A DNA stretch of 64,000 nt, from the NCBI RefSeq assembly GCF_014358015.1, contig NZ_JACONV010000006.1, positions 62,001 to 126,000 on the forward strand, given 5' to 3'. Shown in pieces: positions 53,247 through 63,360 of the stretch. Each line of letters begins with the position of its first letter. The stretch's first letter is position 1. The position numbers and the translations under genes are program-made. Source of the stretch: Pseudomonas triticifolii (GTDB taxonomy: Bacteria > Pseudomonadota > Gammaproteobacteria > Pseudomonadales > Pseudomonadaceae). The notes beneath the pieces were generated by a model. It saw nothing but the letters and a program-made list of their open reading frames with translations. It had not been told where the DNA came from and ran no database searches.

Positions 53247-53655
53247 GCAGCACCGAAAACGGACTCAGCAATTCGGGAACGTCACTCCATATGATCCACT
53301 CATGACTGTCAAAGGCCTCCAGCGCGATGAAACAGCTTTGCGGCGGCTCATCCACTTCAATGGGCTTCACGATCTTTTCGACAGCATCCACGGCGACGAT
53401 AAAGCAGTCGAAGACCTGCTGAATATCATTTGCAAAGAGACATAGCTCTTTCCAGCTGAATATCCACCCTGTGTCCAGAGCTTGTATACGGTCCTCAAAG
53501 TCAGCCATGTGCAACCCGGCCGGCGCGATGCCCGCTCCGTAGAATTCAAGCACAGCCCGCACCCAGTCGTTTTCCGGGACAAGGGAGGTGACATCCTTGA
53601 GATTGGCTATGTAGCCTGAACGTGAAGAAGCAGGTAATTTTAGTGAAACCATCAC
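53230..53655 (-). CDS. Small acidic protein in immunity-like cluster
   Basis: A 141-aa soluble acidic protein with aromatic-rich strands (DTGWIFSWKELCLFANDIQQ, CFIALEAFDSHEWIIWSDVPEL). It is not similar to its two neighbours and I recognise no family. Size, composition and position between two paralogues suit a second type of immunity protein. The start is GTG 53655 or the following ATG 53652. Base composition is AT-richer than the backbone. Confidence 0.55.
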   Translation of the reverse strand: MMVSLKLPASSRSGYIANLKDVTSLVPENDWVRAVLEFYGAGIAPAGLHMADFEDRIQALDTGWIFSWKELCLFANDIQQVFDCFIVAVDAVEKIVKPIEVDEPPQSCFIALEAFDSHEWIIWSDVPELLSPFSVLRESNG

Positions 53656-53689
53656 TGCCTTAAACTTCTACGTTGTGTGGAGTTAACGT

Positions 53690-54139
53690 TCAAGCCTTGC
53701 ACAACGTCACCCAAACCTCGTCAAGCTCGTCATCGACTAACAGTTTAGCCTCAAAACCTGAGCCAGGAAATTTCATATTGAGTTTCAACTCCCAGCAACT
53801 GCGCACAACACTTCCTACCTTAATAGCTTCCTCATAGCTTATATCGCCAAATAAATTCGTGACTTCGACCCTATTCAACCAATATGAAATCTCGGGCACA
53901 TCCGCTGTGTGCGCTACAGCGTCGTCATATCGAGCCTGTGTGTAGTTCTCACTAACAAAATACCCGCCATCAAGAAAAAATATTGTCGGATCATACAAGG
54001 AAGCAAAAATACACATAAAATCGTCATGAAGCTGCCGACTTTCCTTTACACGATAAAGGTATTTGAATTTTGACACCCTCCCCCTGTTAAGAGACAAGTA
54101 GTCGGCATAACCGATATCTGTATTTAATTCACTCATCAC
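53690..54139 (-). CDS. Immunity-like protein, paralogue of the gene at 52788-53246
   Basis: A 149-aa soluble acidic protein (DDFMCIFASLYDP, GGYFVSENYTQARYDD, YWLNRVEVTNLFGDISYEEA, LVDDELDEVWVTL), clearly related to the downstream gene product. It is preceded directly by a 31-codon frame with an ideal ribosome site, which may be the stump of a deleted toxin gene. It starts GTG 54139 or ATG 54136. Markedly AT-rich for this chromosome. Confidence 0.6.
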   Translation of the reverse strand: MMSELNTDIGYADYLSLNRGRVSKFKYLYRVKESRQLHDDFMCIFASLYDPTIFFLDGGYFVSENYTQARYDDAVAHTADVPEISYWLNRVEVTNLFGDISYEEAIKVGSVVRSCWELKLNMKFPGSGFEAKLLVDDELDEVWVTLCKA

Positions 54140-54148
54140 TCGGGCATC

Positions 54149-54244
54149 TCATCTGGCTTCGGACAGCGAGCATAGAAGCGACGTAGGCTTTACAGGCTCG
54201 TCAGGCCTCGGCGAATAGTTGCCTCTGGTGTCGTAAACACCCAT
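54149..54244 (-). CDS. 31-codon leader ORF or toxin gene stump
   Basis: ATG at 54244 preceded by a perfect AAGGAG with 9-nt spacing. It encodes MGVYDTRGNYSPRPDEP followed by 14 residues and a stop, 10 nt before the immunity-like gene. The good translation start in front of a very short frame suggests either a leader peptide or the N-terminus of a larger gene whose body was deleted. Confidence 0.45.
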   Translation of the reverse strand: MGVYDTRGNYSPRPDEPVKPTSLLCSLSEAR

Positions 54245-54494
54245 GACAGCGAACTCCTTGTATCAATGATCGCATCCATGCGCTGAGGCAGTGCCGTTCA
54301 GTTGGCCGTGAGGCTTTGAACGAACGGAAGCAGATGAAAAACAGCCGGCGAGTTTATGGGCTGGCGCGAGGGCGTCCAGCGTCAAAAAGTATCGGCAGAT
54401 TTCGGTTCGGCGTGCTGAAACGCATTCAGCGCGATGCCGCCTGGGGATAGCGGCAGTCGTCAGTAGAGAGGGTTAAAACGTATCAAAAGATGAA
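54245..54494. other. Intergenic border between accessory cluster and yqiB
   Basis: 250 nt with no supported gene. On the minus strand TTGACG near 54385-54390 and CATAAA about 20 bp on could be promoter boxes for the small-gene operon, but the spacing is too long for a firm call. A short plus-strand frame from 54333 has no family resemblance. Confidence 0.35.
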
Positions 54495-54947
54495 TCAGCG
54501 GACCGCTTCAAACTCATGCCCACACGCCAGGCAGTGGCTCAGCCATTCACCCAAAAACAGGTTGAGCTGGGCTTTTTCGTCCGGCTGGTGCATGTCGGCG
54601 TTGGGGTACGGATAGATTCCCCGGAAGCGGCGAGCGTGTTCGGCGCCGATGACTTCGGCCATTCTCGCGTCGTGGTAGACCTGCACTTCCAGCTTGGGCA
54701 CCGGCAGCCAGGGCAGGCTGTGTTCCTGTCGCACTTGCAGGGTGGTGGTGTACGGGCAGTCGAGCAAAACTTCGACAGCCAGTACGCCCAGCATTTGATC
54801 ACCCTGAGTCACCGCCACACGGCGTGAGCGCTGTTCGTTGCGCATGTCCGGCAGCAGACGCATCAAGCGCGCGTAGTTGGCCTCGCAGGCAGCCTGCAGC
54901 CCGGCGAGATCAACACGGTAGCGCTCGCGCAGTAGATTCACGACCAT
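54495..54947 (-). CDS. DUF1249 family protein (YqiB)
   Basis: A 150-aa protein with the DUF1249 pattern: LQAACEANYARLMRLLPDM, VLLDCPYTTTLQVRQE, VQVYHDARMAEVIGAEHARRFRGIYPYPN and EKAQLNLFLGEWLSHCLACG. Function unknown in any organism I know. It overlaps nudF by 10 nt. In E. coli and P. aeruginosa it is followed by cpdA; here the accessory block intervenes. Confidence 0.92.
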   Translation of the reverse strand: MVVNLLRERYRVDLAGLQAACEANYARLMRLLPDMRNEQRSRRVAVTQGDQMLGVLAVEVLLDCPYTTTLQVRQEHSLPWLPVPKLEVQVYHDARMAEVIGAEHARRFRGIYPYPNADMHQPDEKAQLNLFLGEWLSHCLACGHEFEAVR

Positions 54948-55555
54948 AACCCCCTTATTTCAGCGCGGTTCAACGCCAGCCATTGCAAGGCGATGATGGT
55001 TGCCGCGTTCATGATTCTTCCATCCGCTACGGCCTGCATCGCATCGTCGAACGACCAGACTGTCACGCGGATGTCTTCGCCTTCGGATTCAAGCCCGTGC
55101 AGACCGCCTACCCCTTGGCTGTCGCACTGCCCCATGAACAGGTGAACGAACTCGTCACTGCCGCCCGGCGAAGGAAAATACCGGGTAATTGGCCATAACG
55201 CACCGAACACAAGCCCAGCTTCCTCTTCTGCCTCACGATGAGCAACTTCTTCCGGCTGCTCATCCTTGTCGATCAGTCCGGCCACCAGTTCGATCAACCA
55301 GGGGTTGCCGGTCTTCTCGACCGCGCCCACACGAAACTGCTCGATCAGCACCACTTCATCACGCTTGGCGTCATAAGGCAGGACGCAGACGGCGTCGTGG
55401 CGAACGAACAGCTCGCGGCTGATTTCCTGACTGGTGCCGCCATCGAACAACTCGTGGCGCAGGTACAATTTGTCCAGCTTGTAAAAACCTTTGAAGCAGT
55501 TTTCCCGCCTGGTGATCTCAAAAGCCGTCGGTACCGATCGGGTGGTCTGGGTCAT
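54938..55555 (-). CDS. nudF: ADP-ribose pyrophosphatase NudF
   Basis: A Nudix hydrolase splitting ADP-ribose to AMP and ribose 5-phosphate. The 205-aa protein has a complete Nudix box: GLIDKDEQPEEVAHREAEEE followed by AGL, with the preceding NPWLIELVAG typical of the NudF/ADPRase subgroup. It is the first gene of the ancestral nudF-yqiB-cpdA unit. Its start lies 209 nt from a divergent lipoprotein gene. Confidence 0.95.
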   Translation of the reverse strand: MTQTTRSVPTAFEITRRENCFKGFYKLDKLYLRHELFDGGTSQEISRELFVRHDAVCVLPYDAKRDEVVLIEQFRVGAVEKTGNPWLIELVAGLIDKDEQPEEVAHREAEEEAGLVFGALWPITRYFPSPGGSDEFVHLFMGQCDSQGVGGLHGLESEGEDIRVTVWSFDDAMQAVADGRIMNAATIIALQWLALNRAEIRGLWS

Positions 55556-55763
55556 GGGTTTCTCGCTTGCGGCTATCTTTAACTTGCGGCCATCCTAACG
55601 CGCATTGACCACCCGATGCAGCCCCCTTAAATAAGCAGGGTAGACGGCTGCCCTGTAAAACAATTCTAATCCGCCCAGTGGCGAACCGAACCGGGCGTTT
55701 GCAGTCCAACCAGCCTGGATACGCACAACACGACCGCCTTTACTGACTCTGCCAAGGATCAAC

Positions 55764-56510
55764 ATGTCGTTACTGAGGATCACTTCACTGGCTTGCCTGG
55801 CCCTGTTGCTGGGCGCCTGCCAAAGCCTCTTCACGCCCAACATGCGCGCACCATTGCCGGTCCAGCGTGATGCTTCCGAGCTTATAAAGCCGGGCTGCAC
55901 CAGCGCTGATTGCCCGCTGGTGAACATCGACACCGTGCATTTCCCTGATGAGCCGAAGCTGGACGCCATCGTTCAGAAGACGCTGTTGCAACTGACCGTT
56001 GCCGACAGCAGCGCGCCGCCACCGGCGTCGATCAAGGCCTATCAGGAGCAGTTCCTGAGCCGCGCCCAGGGCCGCAACAGCAGTTATCTGCAAGCCAAGG
56101 TACGCGAGCAGCATGACGGTATCGTGGTCGTCGAGCTGTCCAGCTATCTGGACAATGGCGGCGCTCACGGCAATCCCGGTCGGGCGTTCATCAACTATTC
56201 GCGCCAGCAGCAGAAGGTGCTGACGCTGGCCGACATGGTGATTCCAGGCAAGGAGCAGGAGTTCTGGCAGAAAGCCGAGCTGGCTCATCAGGGCTGGCTG
56301 GTGTCGAGCAAGATGATTGAAGACGCCACGTTCGTGCAGACCTGGCCGTTCAAGCGCACGCCGCATATTGCCCTGACTTACGGCGCTGTGATCCTCAAGT
56401 ATCCGGTGGAAACCATCGCGCCCTACTCCATGGGCCACATCGAGCTGAAGATTCCGTACCCTCAGCTCAATGGCATCCTCAAGCCGGAACTGTTCCCCGG
56501 CCGCGGCTGA
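55764..56510 (+). CDS. RsiV/DUF3298-type lipoprotein
   Basis: A 248-aa lipoprotein: the signal peptide MSLLRITSLACLALLLGACQ ends in lipobox LGAC. The mature part carries a DUF4163-like segment and the DUF3298 pattern DNGGAHGNPGRAFINYSRQQ and IALTYGAVILKYPVETIAPYSMG. RsiV relatives bind lysozyme in Firmicutes; here no sigma factor is adjacent, so that role is not implied. Its last 32 nt overlap the convergent cytX gene. Confidence 0.85.
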   Translation: MSLLRITSLACLALLLGACQSLFTPNMRAPLPVQRDASELIKPGCTSADCPLVNIDTVHFPDEPKLDAIVQKTLLQLTVADSSAPPPASIKAYQEQFLSRAQGRNSSYLQAKVREQHDGIVVVELSSYLDNGGAHGNPGRAFINYSRQQQKVLTLADMVIPGKEQEFWQKAELAHQGWLVSSKMIEDATFVQTWPFKRTPHIALTYGAVILKYPVETIAPYSMGHIELKIPYPQLNGILKPELFPGRG

Positions 56511-57768
56511 TCGCACCGCCGATCAGCAGTTGCAGCACGCCAGCGACGATGAGCGCTGGCAGTGTTGCCCCCACATCCGGGTACAGATTGGCCAGCAGGT
56601 GGTAGGTGCTGATACCGCCCAGCCAGGCCAGCAGATTCATCCAGCGCAAGCCGTTCGCCGCCACCTGACGGCCGCGACGCCTCAGGATGAAGTGGTCCAC
56701 CAGCACCACGCCGAACAGCGGCGCGAACACCGAACCGATCAACAACAGAAAATTCTGGTACTGCGCCAACGGCGCGAGGCAGGCGATCAGCGTGCAGACG
56801 ATGCCGATGGTCAACGCCAGGTGCTCGACCTTGATCCGCGTCAGAAGCGCCGTCGACACTGCGGCCGAGTGAATGTCAGCGAAGGCATTTTCCGACTCGT
56901 CCAGCAGAATCAATAGCAACGGAATCCCCAGACCTGCACCGGCCAGCGCCAGCAGCAGCGCATTGGTCTCGCCGCTCGGCGCAAACGCCAGGGTATAGGC
57001 GACGCCAAGACCCATCAGCCAGAAGTTGCCGATGAAGAATCCTAAGGCCGTACCGCCAAACACGTTGCGTGCGCGCTGGCCGAACCGGGAGTAATCGGCA
57101 ATCAACGGCAGCCAGGACAGCGGCATGGCGATGGCGATGTCGAACCCCACGGCAAACGGCATCGACCCGTCACCGGTACGCGCCCAGAGTGCGGCCAGGT
57201 CGGCTTTGGTCAGCAGGTTCCAGGTCAGCCACAGGCAGGCGGCGAGTAACAGCCAGATACCCCAGCGACGCAGAATCTGACGCACGAAGGTCAACGGCCC
57301 GCCGACCGCCAGCAGCGTGGCCAGCGCGCCGAAGAACAACGTCCAGAGCAAGGGATTGGCCCACAGGCTGCCTTCTGCAAAGGCTCGAGCGCCCAGCAGG
57401 CTGGCGGCATCGCGCATCACAATGATTTCGAACGAGCCCCAGCCGATCAGTTGCAGCAGGTTCAACACCGCGGGTAAGGACGCACCCTTGCTGCCAAGGC
57501 TGAGCTTGAGGGTTGCCATGGACGACAGGCCGGTGTCAGTACCGATCACCGCCACGCTGGCCAGCAGCATGACACCGACCAGCGTGCCGAGAACGATCGC
57601 CAGCAACGCGCCGGACATGCCCAACCCCGGAGCCAGCAAGGCTCCGGTCTGCAGCACCATCAGGCCGATGCCTAACGAGAACCACAGGGAAAACAGATCG
57701 CGCCCGCCGAACACCCGCTGGTTGGCAGCGATGGGCGTGTCGGGGGAATAGGTGCCGGGTGTGTTCAC
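56479..57768 (-). CDS. cytX: Putative hydroxymethylpyrimidine transporter CytX
   Basis: A 429-aa NCS1-family transporter with about twelve membrane segments (for example GIGLMVLQTGALLAPGLGMS, LPLIADYSRFG, FIGNFWLMGLGVAYTLAF). CytX proteins import the pyrimidine moiety of thiamine and are usually under TPP control. Position beside thiC, which makes the same pyrimidine, supports the call. The 3' end overlaps the convergent lipoprotein gene by 32 nt. Confidence 0.88.
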   Translation of the reverse strand: MNTPGTYSPDTPIAANQRVFGGRDLFSLWFSLGIGLMVLQTGALLAPGLGMSGALLAIVLGTLVGVMLLASVAVIGTDTGLSSMATLKLSLGSKGASLPAVLNLLQLIGWGSFEIIVMRDAASLLGARAFAEGSLWANPLLWTLFFGALATLLAVGGPLTFVRQILRRWGIWLLLAACLWLTWNLLTKADLAALWARTGDGSMPFAVGFDIAIAMPLSWLPLIADYSRFGQRARNVFGGTALGFFIGNFWLMGLGVAYTLAFAPSGETNALLLALAGAGLGIPLLLILLDESENAFADIHSAAVSTALLTRIKVEHLALTIGIVCTLIACLAPLAQYQNFLLLIGSVFAPLFGVVLVDHFILRRRGRQVAANGLRWMNLLAWLGGISTYHLLANLYPDVGATLPALIVAGVLQLLIGGAISRGRGTVPA

Positions 57769-57839
57769 GGTGCTGTCTCGGTAAGAAATGAGTGATGTAT
57801 CGTCTTGTGGTCCGCACGCGGAGCGTCCTGAGCGGCATC

Positions 57840-57857
57840 CCCACGCGGGAGCGTGGG
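57840..57857. repeat. Short palindrome CCCACGC-GCGTGGG
   Basis: CCCACGC (57840-57846), 4-nt loop, GCGTGGG (57851-57857), a repeat type common in pseudomonad intergenic DNA. A related unit CGCACGCGGAGCG lies about 25 nt before it. It is between the cytX start and the thiC stop. Confidence 0.6.
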
Positions 57858-57903
57858 AGGCCTCACCACGTCTTCGACGTAACGCTGTCGCGCAGCAAAC
57901 TCA

Positions 57904-58008
57904 GTGGGAGCGGACCGGGCGGCGTTCCGCTTGTCCGCGAAAAGGCCATTACATCCGATGAATATTCATCGACTGAACTACAGCATTCGCGGACAAGTCC
58001 GCTCCCAC
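57904..58008. repeat. REPIN (TTGTCCGCGAA type) between cytX and thiC
   Basis: A left arm GTGGGAGCGGAC starts at 57904 and continues, after a GGGCGGCGTTCC insertion, with GCTTGTCCGCGAA. The right arm at 57986-58008 is TTCGCGGACAAGTCCGC plus TCCCAC. The 3' half of this arm (AAGTCCGCTCCCAC) differs in two bases from the REP arms near 62 kb that carry the IS110 elements. No gene lies in the 327-nt gap. Confidence 0.75.
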
Positions 58009-58095
58009 AAAATCGCGTTTACTCAATGGGTTACAGGTTGTTTGATAAAAGCGATCTGTGTCAGTGCGCGAGCGCGCGCACTGACAACCGGCGTG

Positions 58096-60120
<2,025 letters not shown>

Positions 60121-60149
60121 TCAAGAGGACTCGCCGGGAGACGAGAAAT

Positions 60150-60237
60150 CTTGTTCCCTACGCAGGCGCTAACCTGATCAGGTTCAACGGGATCCGGTTT
60201 AACCGATCTCAGCCTCACAGCAAGGCACCCCGACAAG
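60150..60237 (-). promoter_or_regulatory. TPP riboswitch (THI element) upstream of thiC
   Basis: On the minus strand the element shows the conserved TPP aptamer parts: GGGGTGCC, GCTGAGATCGG (CUGAGA motif), ACCTGATCAGGTT and GCGTAGGGAA, closed by CTTG/CAAG. It lies about 165 nt before the thiC ATG, so TPP can shut off thiamine pyrimidine synthesis. The expression platform (60000-60149) contains no clear T-tract terminator, which suggests translational control. Confidence 0.93.
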
Positions 60238-60405
60238 AACGGCGTCAGTCTATGCCGCGTCGAGGCTGTAACGCCAGCGCAATTGCGCGGCCATCGATAA
60301 ATGGCTGAAATGTCCGATTGTTGCGTAAAGCGTCTGGCTCTACACTCGCTATCCCGGTTTTTTCGTCAGACCGTGACTATTTTCTTCATGAACAGGGAAT
60401 GCCTC

Positions 60406-61845
60406 ATGTTGCGCAAGCTTTCGTTGCTCGTGGTTGTTTCGTGTGCGTCCAGCGGACCGACCTGGGCAGCCGATGTGCCACTGCCGACCAAGACCGGCCT
60501 GGTTAACGTCTACGAGCAGGCGGTGGACAACAACGCCGATCTGGCTGCAGCACGCGCCGATTACGCTGCGCGCAAAGAGGCCGTGCCGCAGGCGCGGGCC
60601 GGTCTGCTGCCCAATATTTCCGGCAGCGCACAAGCCAATAACACCCGCACCAGCATCGACCAGCCGCGCGCGACCGCGACCCGCAGCGGCACGGTGTATC
60701 AGGCAACCCTGAGCCAGCCGATCTTTCGTGCCGACCGCTGGTTCCAGCTTCAGGCGGCTGAAGCGGTCAACGAACAGGCCGCGCTTGAGCTGTCGGCCAC
60801 CGAGCAAAACCTGATTCTGCAATCGGCGCAAAGCTATTTCAGCGTGCTGCGTGCACAGGACAATCTGGCCGCGACCAAGGCCGAGGAATCGGCGTTCAGA
60901 CGGCAGCTGGATCAGGCCAACGAACGCTTCGATGTCGGCCTTTCCGACAAGACCGATGTACTGCAGGCACAGGCCAGCTACGACACCTCGCGTGCCAGCC
61001 GCATCCTGGCCCAGCGGCAGGTGGACGATGCGTTTCAGGCGCTGGTGACCCTGACCAATCGCGAATACAACTCCATCGAAGGCATCGTCCACACGCTGCC
61101 GGTGCTGGCTCCGACGCCCAACGATGCCAAGGCCTGGGTCGATACCGCCGCGCAGCAGAACCTCAACCTGCTGGCCAGCAACTATGCCGTCAACGCCGCC
61201 GAGGAAACCCTGCGCCAGCGCAAGTCCGGGCATGCACCGACACTCGATGCGGTCGCAACCTATCAGCGTGGCGACAACGACGCGCTGGGTTTCAACAACC
61301 CCAATTACACCGGGCAGAATTACAGCGGCGACGTCGAGCAACGCACCATCGGCGTTCAGTTGAACATCCCGATCTACAGCGGCGGCCTGACCAGCTCGCA
61401 AGTGCGCGAAGCCTACTCACGGTTGAGTCAGAGCGAGCAGCGTCGTGAAGCCCTGCGCCGTCAGGTGGTGGAAAACACCCGTAACCTGCACCGCGCCGTG
61501 AATACCGACGTGGAGCAGGTTCAGGCACGCAAGCAGTCGATCATCTCCAACCAGAGCGCGCTGGAGGCCACGGAAATCGGCTATCAGGTGGGGACACGCA
61601 ACATCGTTGACGTGCTGGATGCCCAGCGTCAGCTATACGCATCGGTGCGTGATTACAACAACACGCGTTACGACTACATCCTCGACAACCTGCGCTTGAA
61701 GCAAGCCGCCGGAACGCTGAATCCTGGCGATCTGCAGGACCTGTCGCGTTATCTGAAATCCGACTACAACCCGGACAAGGACTTCCTCCCGCCGGACCTC
61801 GCAGCCGCAGCGCGCAAGAACTTCGAAAGACAGCCACAGCGCTGA
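60406..61845 (+). CDS. tolC: TolC-family outer membrane efflux channel
   Basis: A trimeric outer membrane channel for type I secretion and efflux. The 479-aa protein has a signal peptide (MLRKLSLLVVVSCASSGPTWA), two structural repeats of the OEP domain (DLAAARADYAARKEAVPQAR in the first, LLASNYAVNAAEETLRQRKS in the second) and the ending EIGYQVGTRNIVDVLDAQRQ. It is divergent from thiC, the Pseudomonas thiC-tolC arrangement. The start at 60406 follows AGGGAA. Confidence 0.95.
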   Translation: MLRKLSLLVVVSCASSGPTWAADVPLPTKTGLVNVYEQAVDNNADLAAARADYAARKEAVPQARAGLLPNISGSAQANNTRTSIDQPRATATRSGTVYQATLSQPIFRADRWFQLQAAEAVNEQAALELSATEQNLILQSAQSYFSVLRAQDNLAATKAEESAFRRQLDQANERFDVGLSDKTDVLQAQASYDTSRASRILAQRQVDDAFQALVTLTNREYNSIEGIVHTLPVLAPTPNDAKAWVDTAAQQNLNLLASNYAVNAAEETLRQRKSGHAPTLDAVATYQRGDNDALGFNNPNYTGQNYSGDVEQRTIGVQLNIPIYSGGLTSSQVREAYSRLSQSEQRREALRRQVVENTRNLHRAVNTDVEQVQARKQSIISNQSALEATEIGYQVGTRNIVDVLDAQRQLYASVRDYNNTRYDYILDNLRLKQAAGTLNPGDLQDLSRYLKSDYNPDKDFLPPDLAAAARKNFERQPQR

Positions 61846-61940
61846 GTGCGCGCCAGGACCGGACGCGCAGCATCCTGTGAGGCGCTCCCACGCAGAGCAC
61901 TCATCGTGATACACGTCTGAACTGACGGAATGCAAAACCT

Positions 61941-62030
61941 GTGGGAGCGAGCTTGCTCGCGAAGGGGTACGTCCGCCCAATCGAGAGGTTGTGCTTGAAA
62001 CACAGCCTTCGCGAGCAAGCTCGCTCCCAC
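61941..62030. repeat. REPIN A (intact REP doublet)
   Basis: Left arm GTGGGAGCGAGCTTGCTCGC with GAAGG (61941-61965) and its exact reverse complement (62006-62030) flank a 40-nt centre. The centre reads GGTACGTCC ... GAAACACAG, which is the centre of copies B and C in reverse orientation with a few substitutions. So A is inverted relative to B and C. Confidence 0.9.
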
Positions 62031-62122
62031 TGGAACTTCGTTGTTCAGCCGGTTGCCTGTCGAGTGATCAGTTTGATCGCTGCCAGAAAACACCATGATC
62101 TTACGGACGAAATACACAACCT
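62031..62122 (+). repeat. Inter-REPIN segment S
   Basis: 92 nt between REPIN A and B (starts TGGAACTTCGTTG, ends ATACACAACCT). The reverse complement of the whole segment recurs at 63383-63474 with a single substitution and no gap. Confidence 0.9.
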
Positions 62123-62207
62123 GTGGGAGCGAGCTTGCTCGCGAAGGCTGTGTTTCAAACACAACCTATCGATTGGACGGACGTGCCCCTTCGCGAGCAA
62201 GCTCGCT
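62123..62207. repeat. REPIN B, interrupted by the IS110 element
   Basis: The left arm GTGGGAGCGAGCTTGCTCGC begins at 62123. The right arm CCTTCGCGAGCAAGCTCGCT runs from 62188 and stops at 62207, where the insertion sequence begins. The missing end CCCAC (with the shared CT) is found at 63376-63382 on the far side of the element. Confidence 0.9.
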
Positions 62208-62221
62208 TGTATGGTTAGACT

Positions 62222-62395
62222 TGAAGGGGTGGTGGGACGAACAGTTCGCATCTGACTGCTGTAACAGTACAGACCGTGGGAGACCTCGCCCCACCCCTTC
62301 CACCAAAAGCGCCGATAAAGAATGCTTCGTTCAAGCGACGATAGAAACAAGCCTGCGCCTCTGGGTGAAACCCCTCCAAGCCGTAAAACCTTAAC
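62222..62395 (+). ncRNA. Candidate bridge RNA of IS110 copy 1
   Basis: Two internal-loop hairpins by eye. First loop: basal stem AAGGGGTGG (62224-62232) with CCACCCCTT (62291-62299), apical stem TCTGACTG with CAGTACAGA (62251-62273). On its 5' side AGTTCGC (62243-62249) mirrors the left target AGCTCGC with one wobble. On its 3' side GTGGGAG (62276-62282) is the exact complement of the right target CTCCCAC. Second loop: apical stem GCTT/AAGC (62324-62336), AGAAT (62319-62323) as in the element's right end, and ACAAG (62347-62351) complementary to CTTGT at its left end. RNA ends are estimated. Confidence 0.7.
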
Positions 62396-62409
62396 GTGGA
62401 GAACTGTCC

Positions 62410-63360
62410 ATGGCAATGCGCGTTTCGAAGTCAATCGTGGGCGTGGATGTCGCCAAAGTTGAACTCGTTATTTATGAGCCAGATCAGGATCTGCTCACCT
62501 CGATAACCAACGACAAGCCCACCATAAAACGCTGGCTTAAAACGTTGCCGAGGCCTGCCGCGGTTGCAGTTGAAGCAACAAATGTTTATCACATCGACCT
62601 GATCGAGCTGGCTCACGAGGCGGGTCTCGACGTTTACATCATTGATGGCTACCAGCTGAGTAATTACCGTAAAAGTGTTGGCGTGCGCAGTAAAACGGAC
62701 GCCTCCGATGCTCGTCTTCTTGCCCGCTATCTAAAGAACGAAGGCGAAGATTTACACCCCTGGACGCCACCTCCCGCCGTCTACGGCAAGCTGCAAAGTC
62801 TTCTGCGGCGCAGGGCTTCGCTGGTTCAGGCCAAAACCAGCCTGACCCAGAGCTGGGCAAATGACGCCAGTTTGAAAGCTGTGTTTGCCACTTTTCTCAA
62901 GTCCGTTGAACGCCTGGACCTGCTGGTCCAGAAAAAACTTAAAGATGTTTTGCGCGAAGCCGGTCTGCTCGAAGAAGTCGCTCGCTGCCAAGCCATTGAA
63001 GGTATCGGTTTTCTGACTGCAACTGCTTTGGTCATGGCGTACAACCGAGGCGACTTTAAAAGCAGCGATTCTTTCATCGCTTTTTTGGGCATGGATCTGA
63101 GGGTGAGTGACTCGGGCCAAAAAAATGGTCGTAGATCCTTAACCAAGCGAGGGTGCTCGGAAGTTCGTCGATTACTGCACAACGCAGCCATGTCGGCCTG
63201 CCGATCAAGTACCTGGAAAGGGTTCTACAACGAACACCTGAGCAGCGGAAAAGCGACTACCCAGGTGCTTGTCATGCTAAGCCGTAAGCTCGCTCGGATC
63301 GCGTTCTCCCTGATGAAAAATCAGAGCGAGTACCAACCGAAAGGGCTGATTATGGCTTGA
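62410..63360 (+). CDS. IS110-family transposase/recombinase
   Basis: A 316-aa DEDD recombinase. The RuvC-like N-terminal domain has Asp13 (SIVGVDVAKVELV), Glu55 (AVAVEATNVYHID), Asp97 and Asp100 (RSKTDASDARLLARYL). The C-terminal transposase_20 domain has IEGIGFLTATALV, FIAFLGMD and a serine cluster at 262-267 (AAMSACRSSTW) that should supply the catalytic Ser. The length is close to the 326 aa of IS621. GTGGAGAAC lies just before the ATG. The stop overlaps a -35-like TTGATG. Confidence 0.93.
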   Translation: MAMRVSKSIVGVDVAKVELVIYEPDQDLLTSITNDKPTIKRWLKTLPRPAAVAVEATNVYHIDLIELAHEAGLDVYIIDGYQLSNYRKSVGVRSKTDASDARLLARYLKNEGEDLHPWTPPPAVYGKLQSLLRRRASLVQAKTSLTQSWANDASLKAVFATFLKSVERLDLLVQKKLKDVLREAGLLEEVARCQAIEGIGFLTATALVMAYNRGDFKSSDSFIAFLGMDLRVSDSGQKNGRRSLTKRGCSEVRRLLHNAAMSACRSSTWKGFYNEHLSSGKATTQVLVMLSRKLARIAFSLMKNQSEYQPKGLIMA

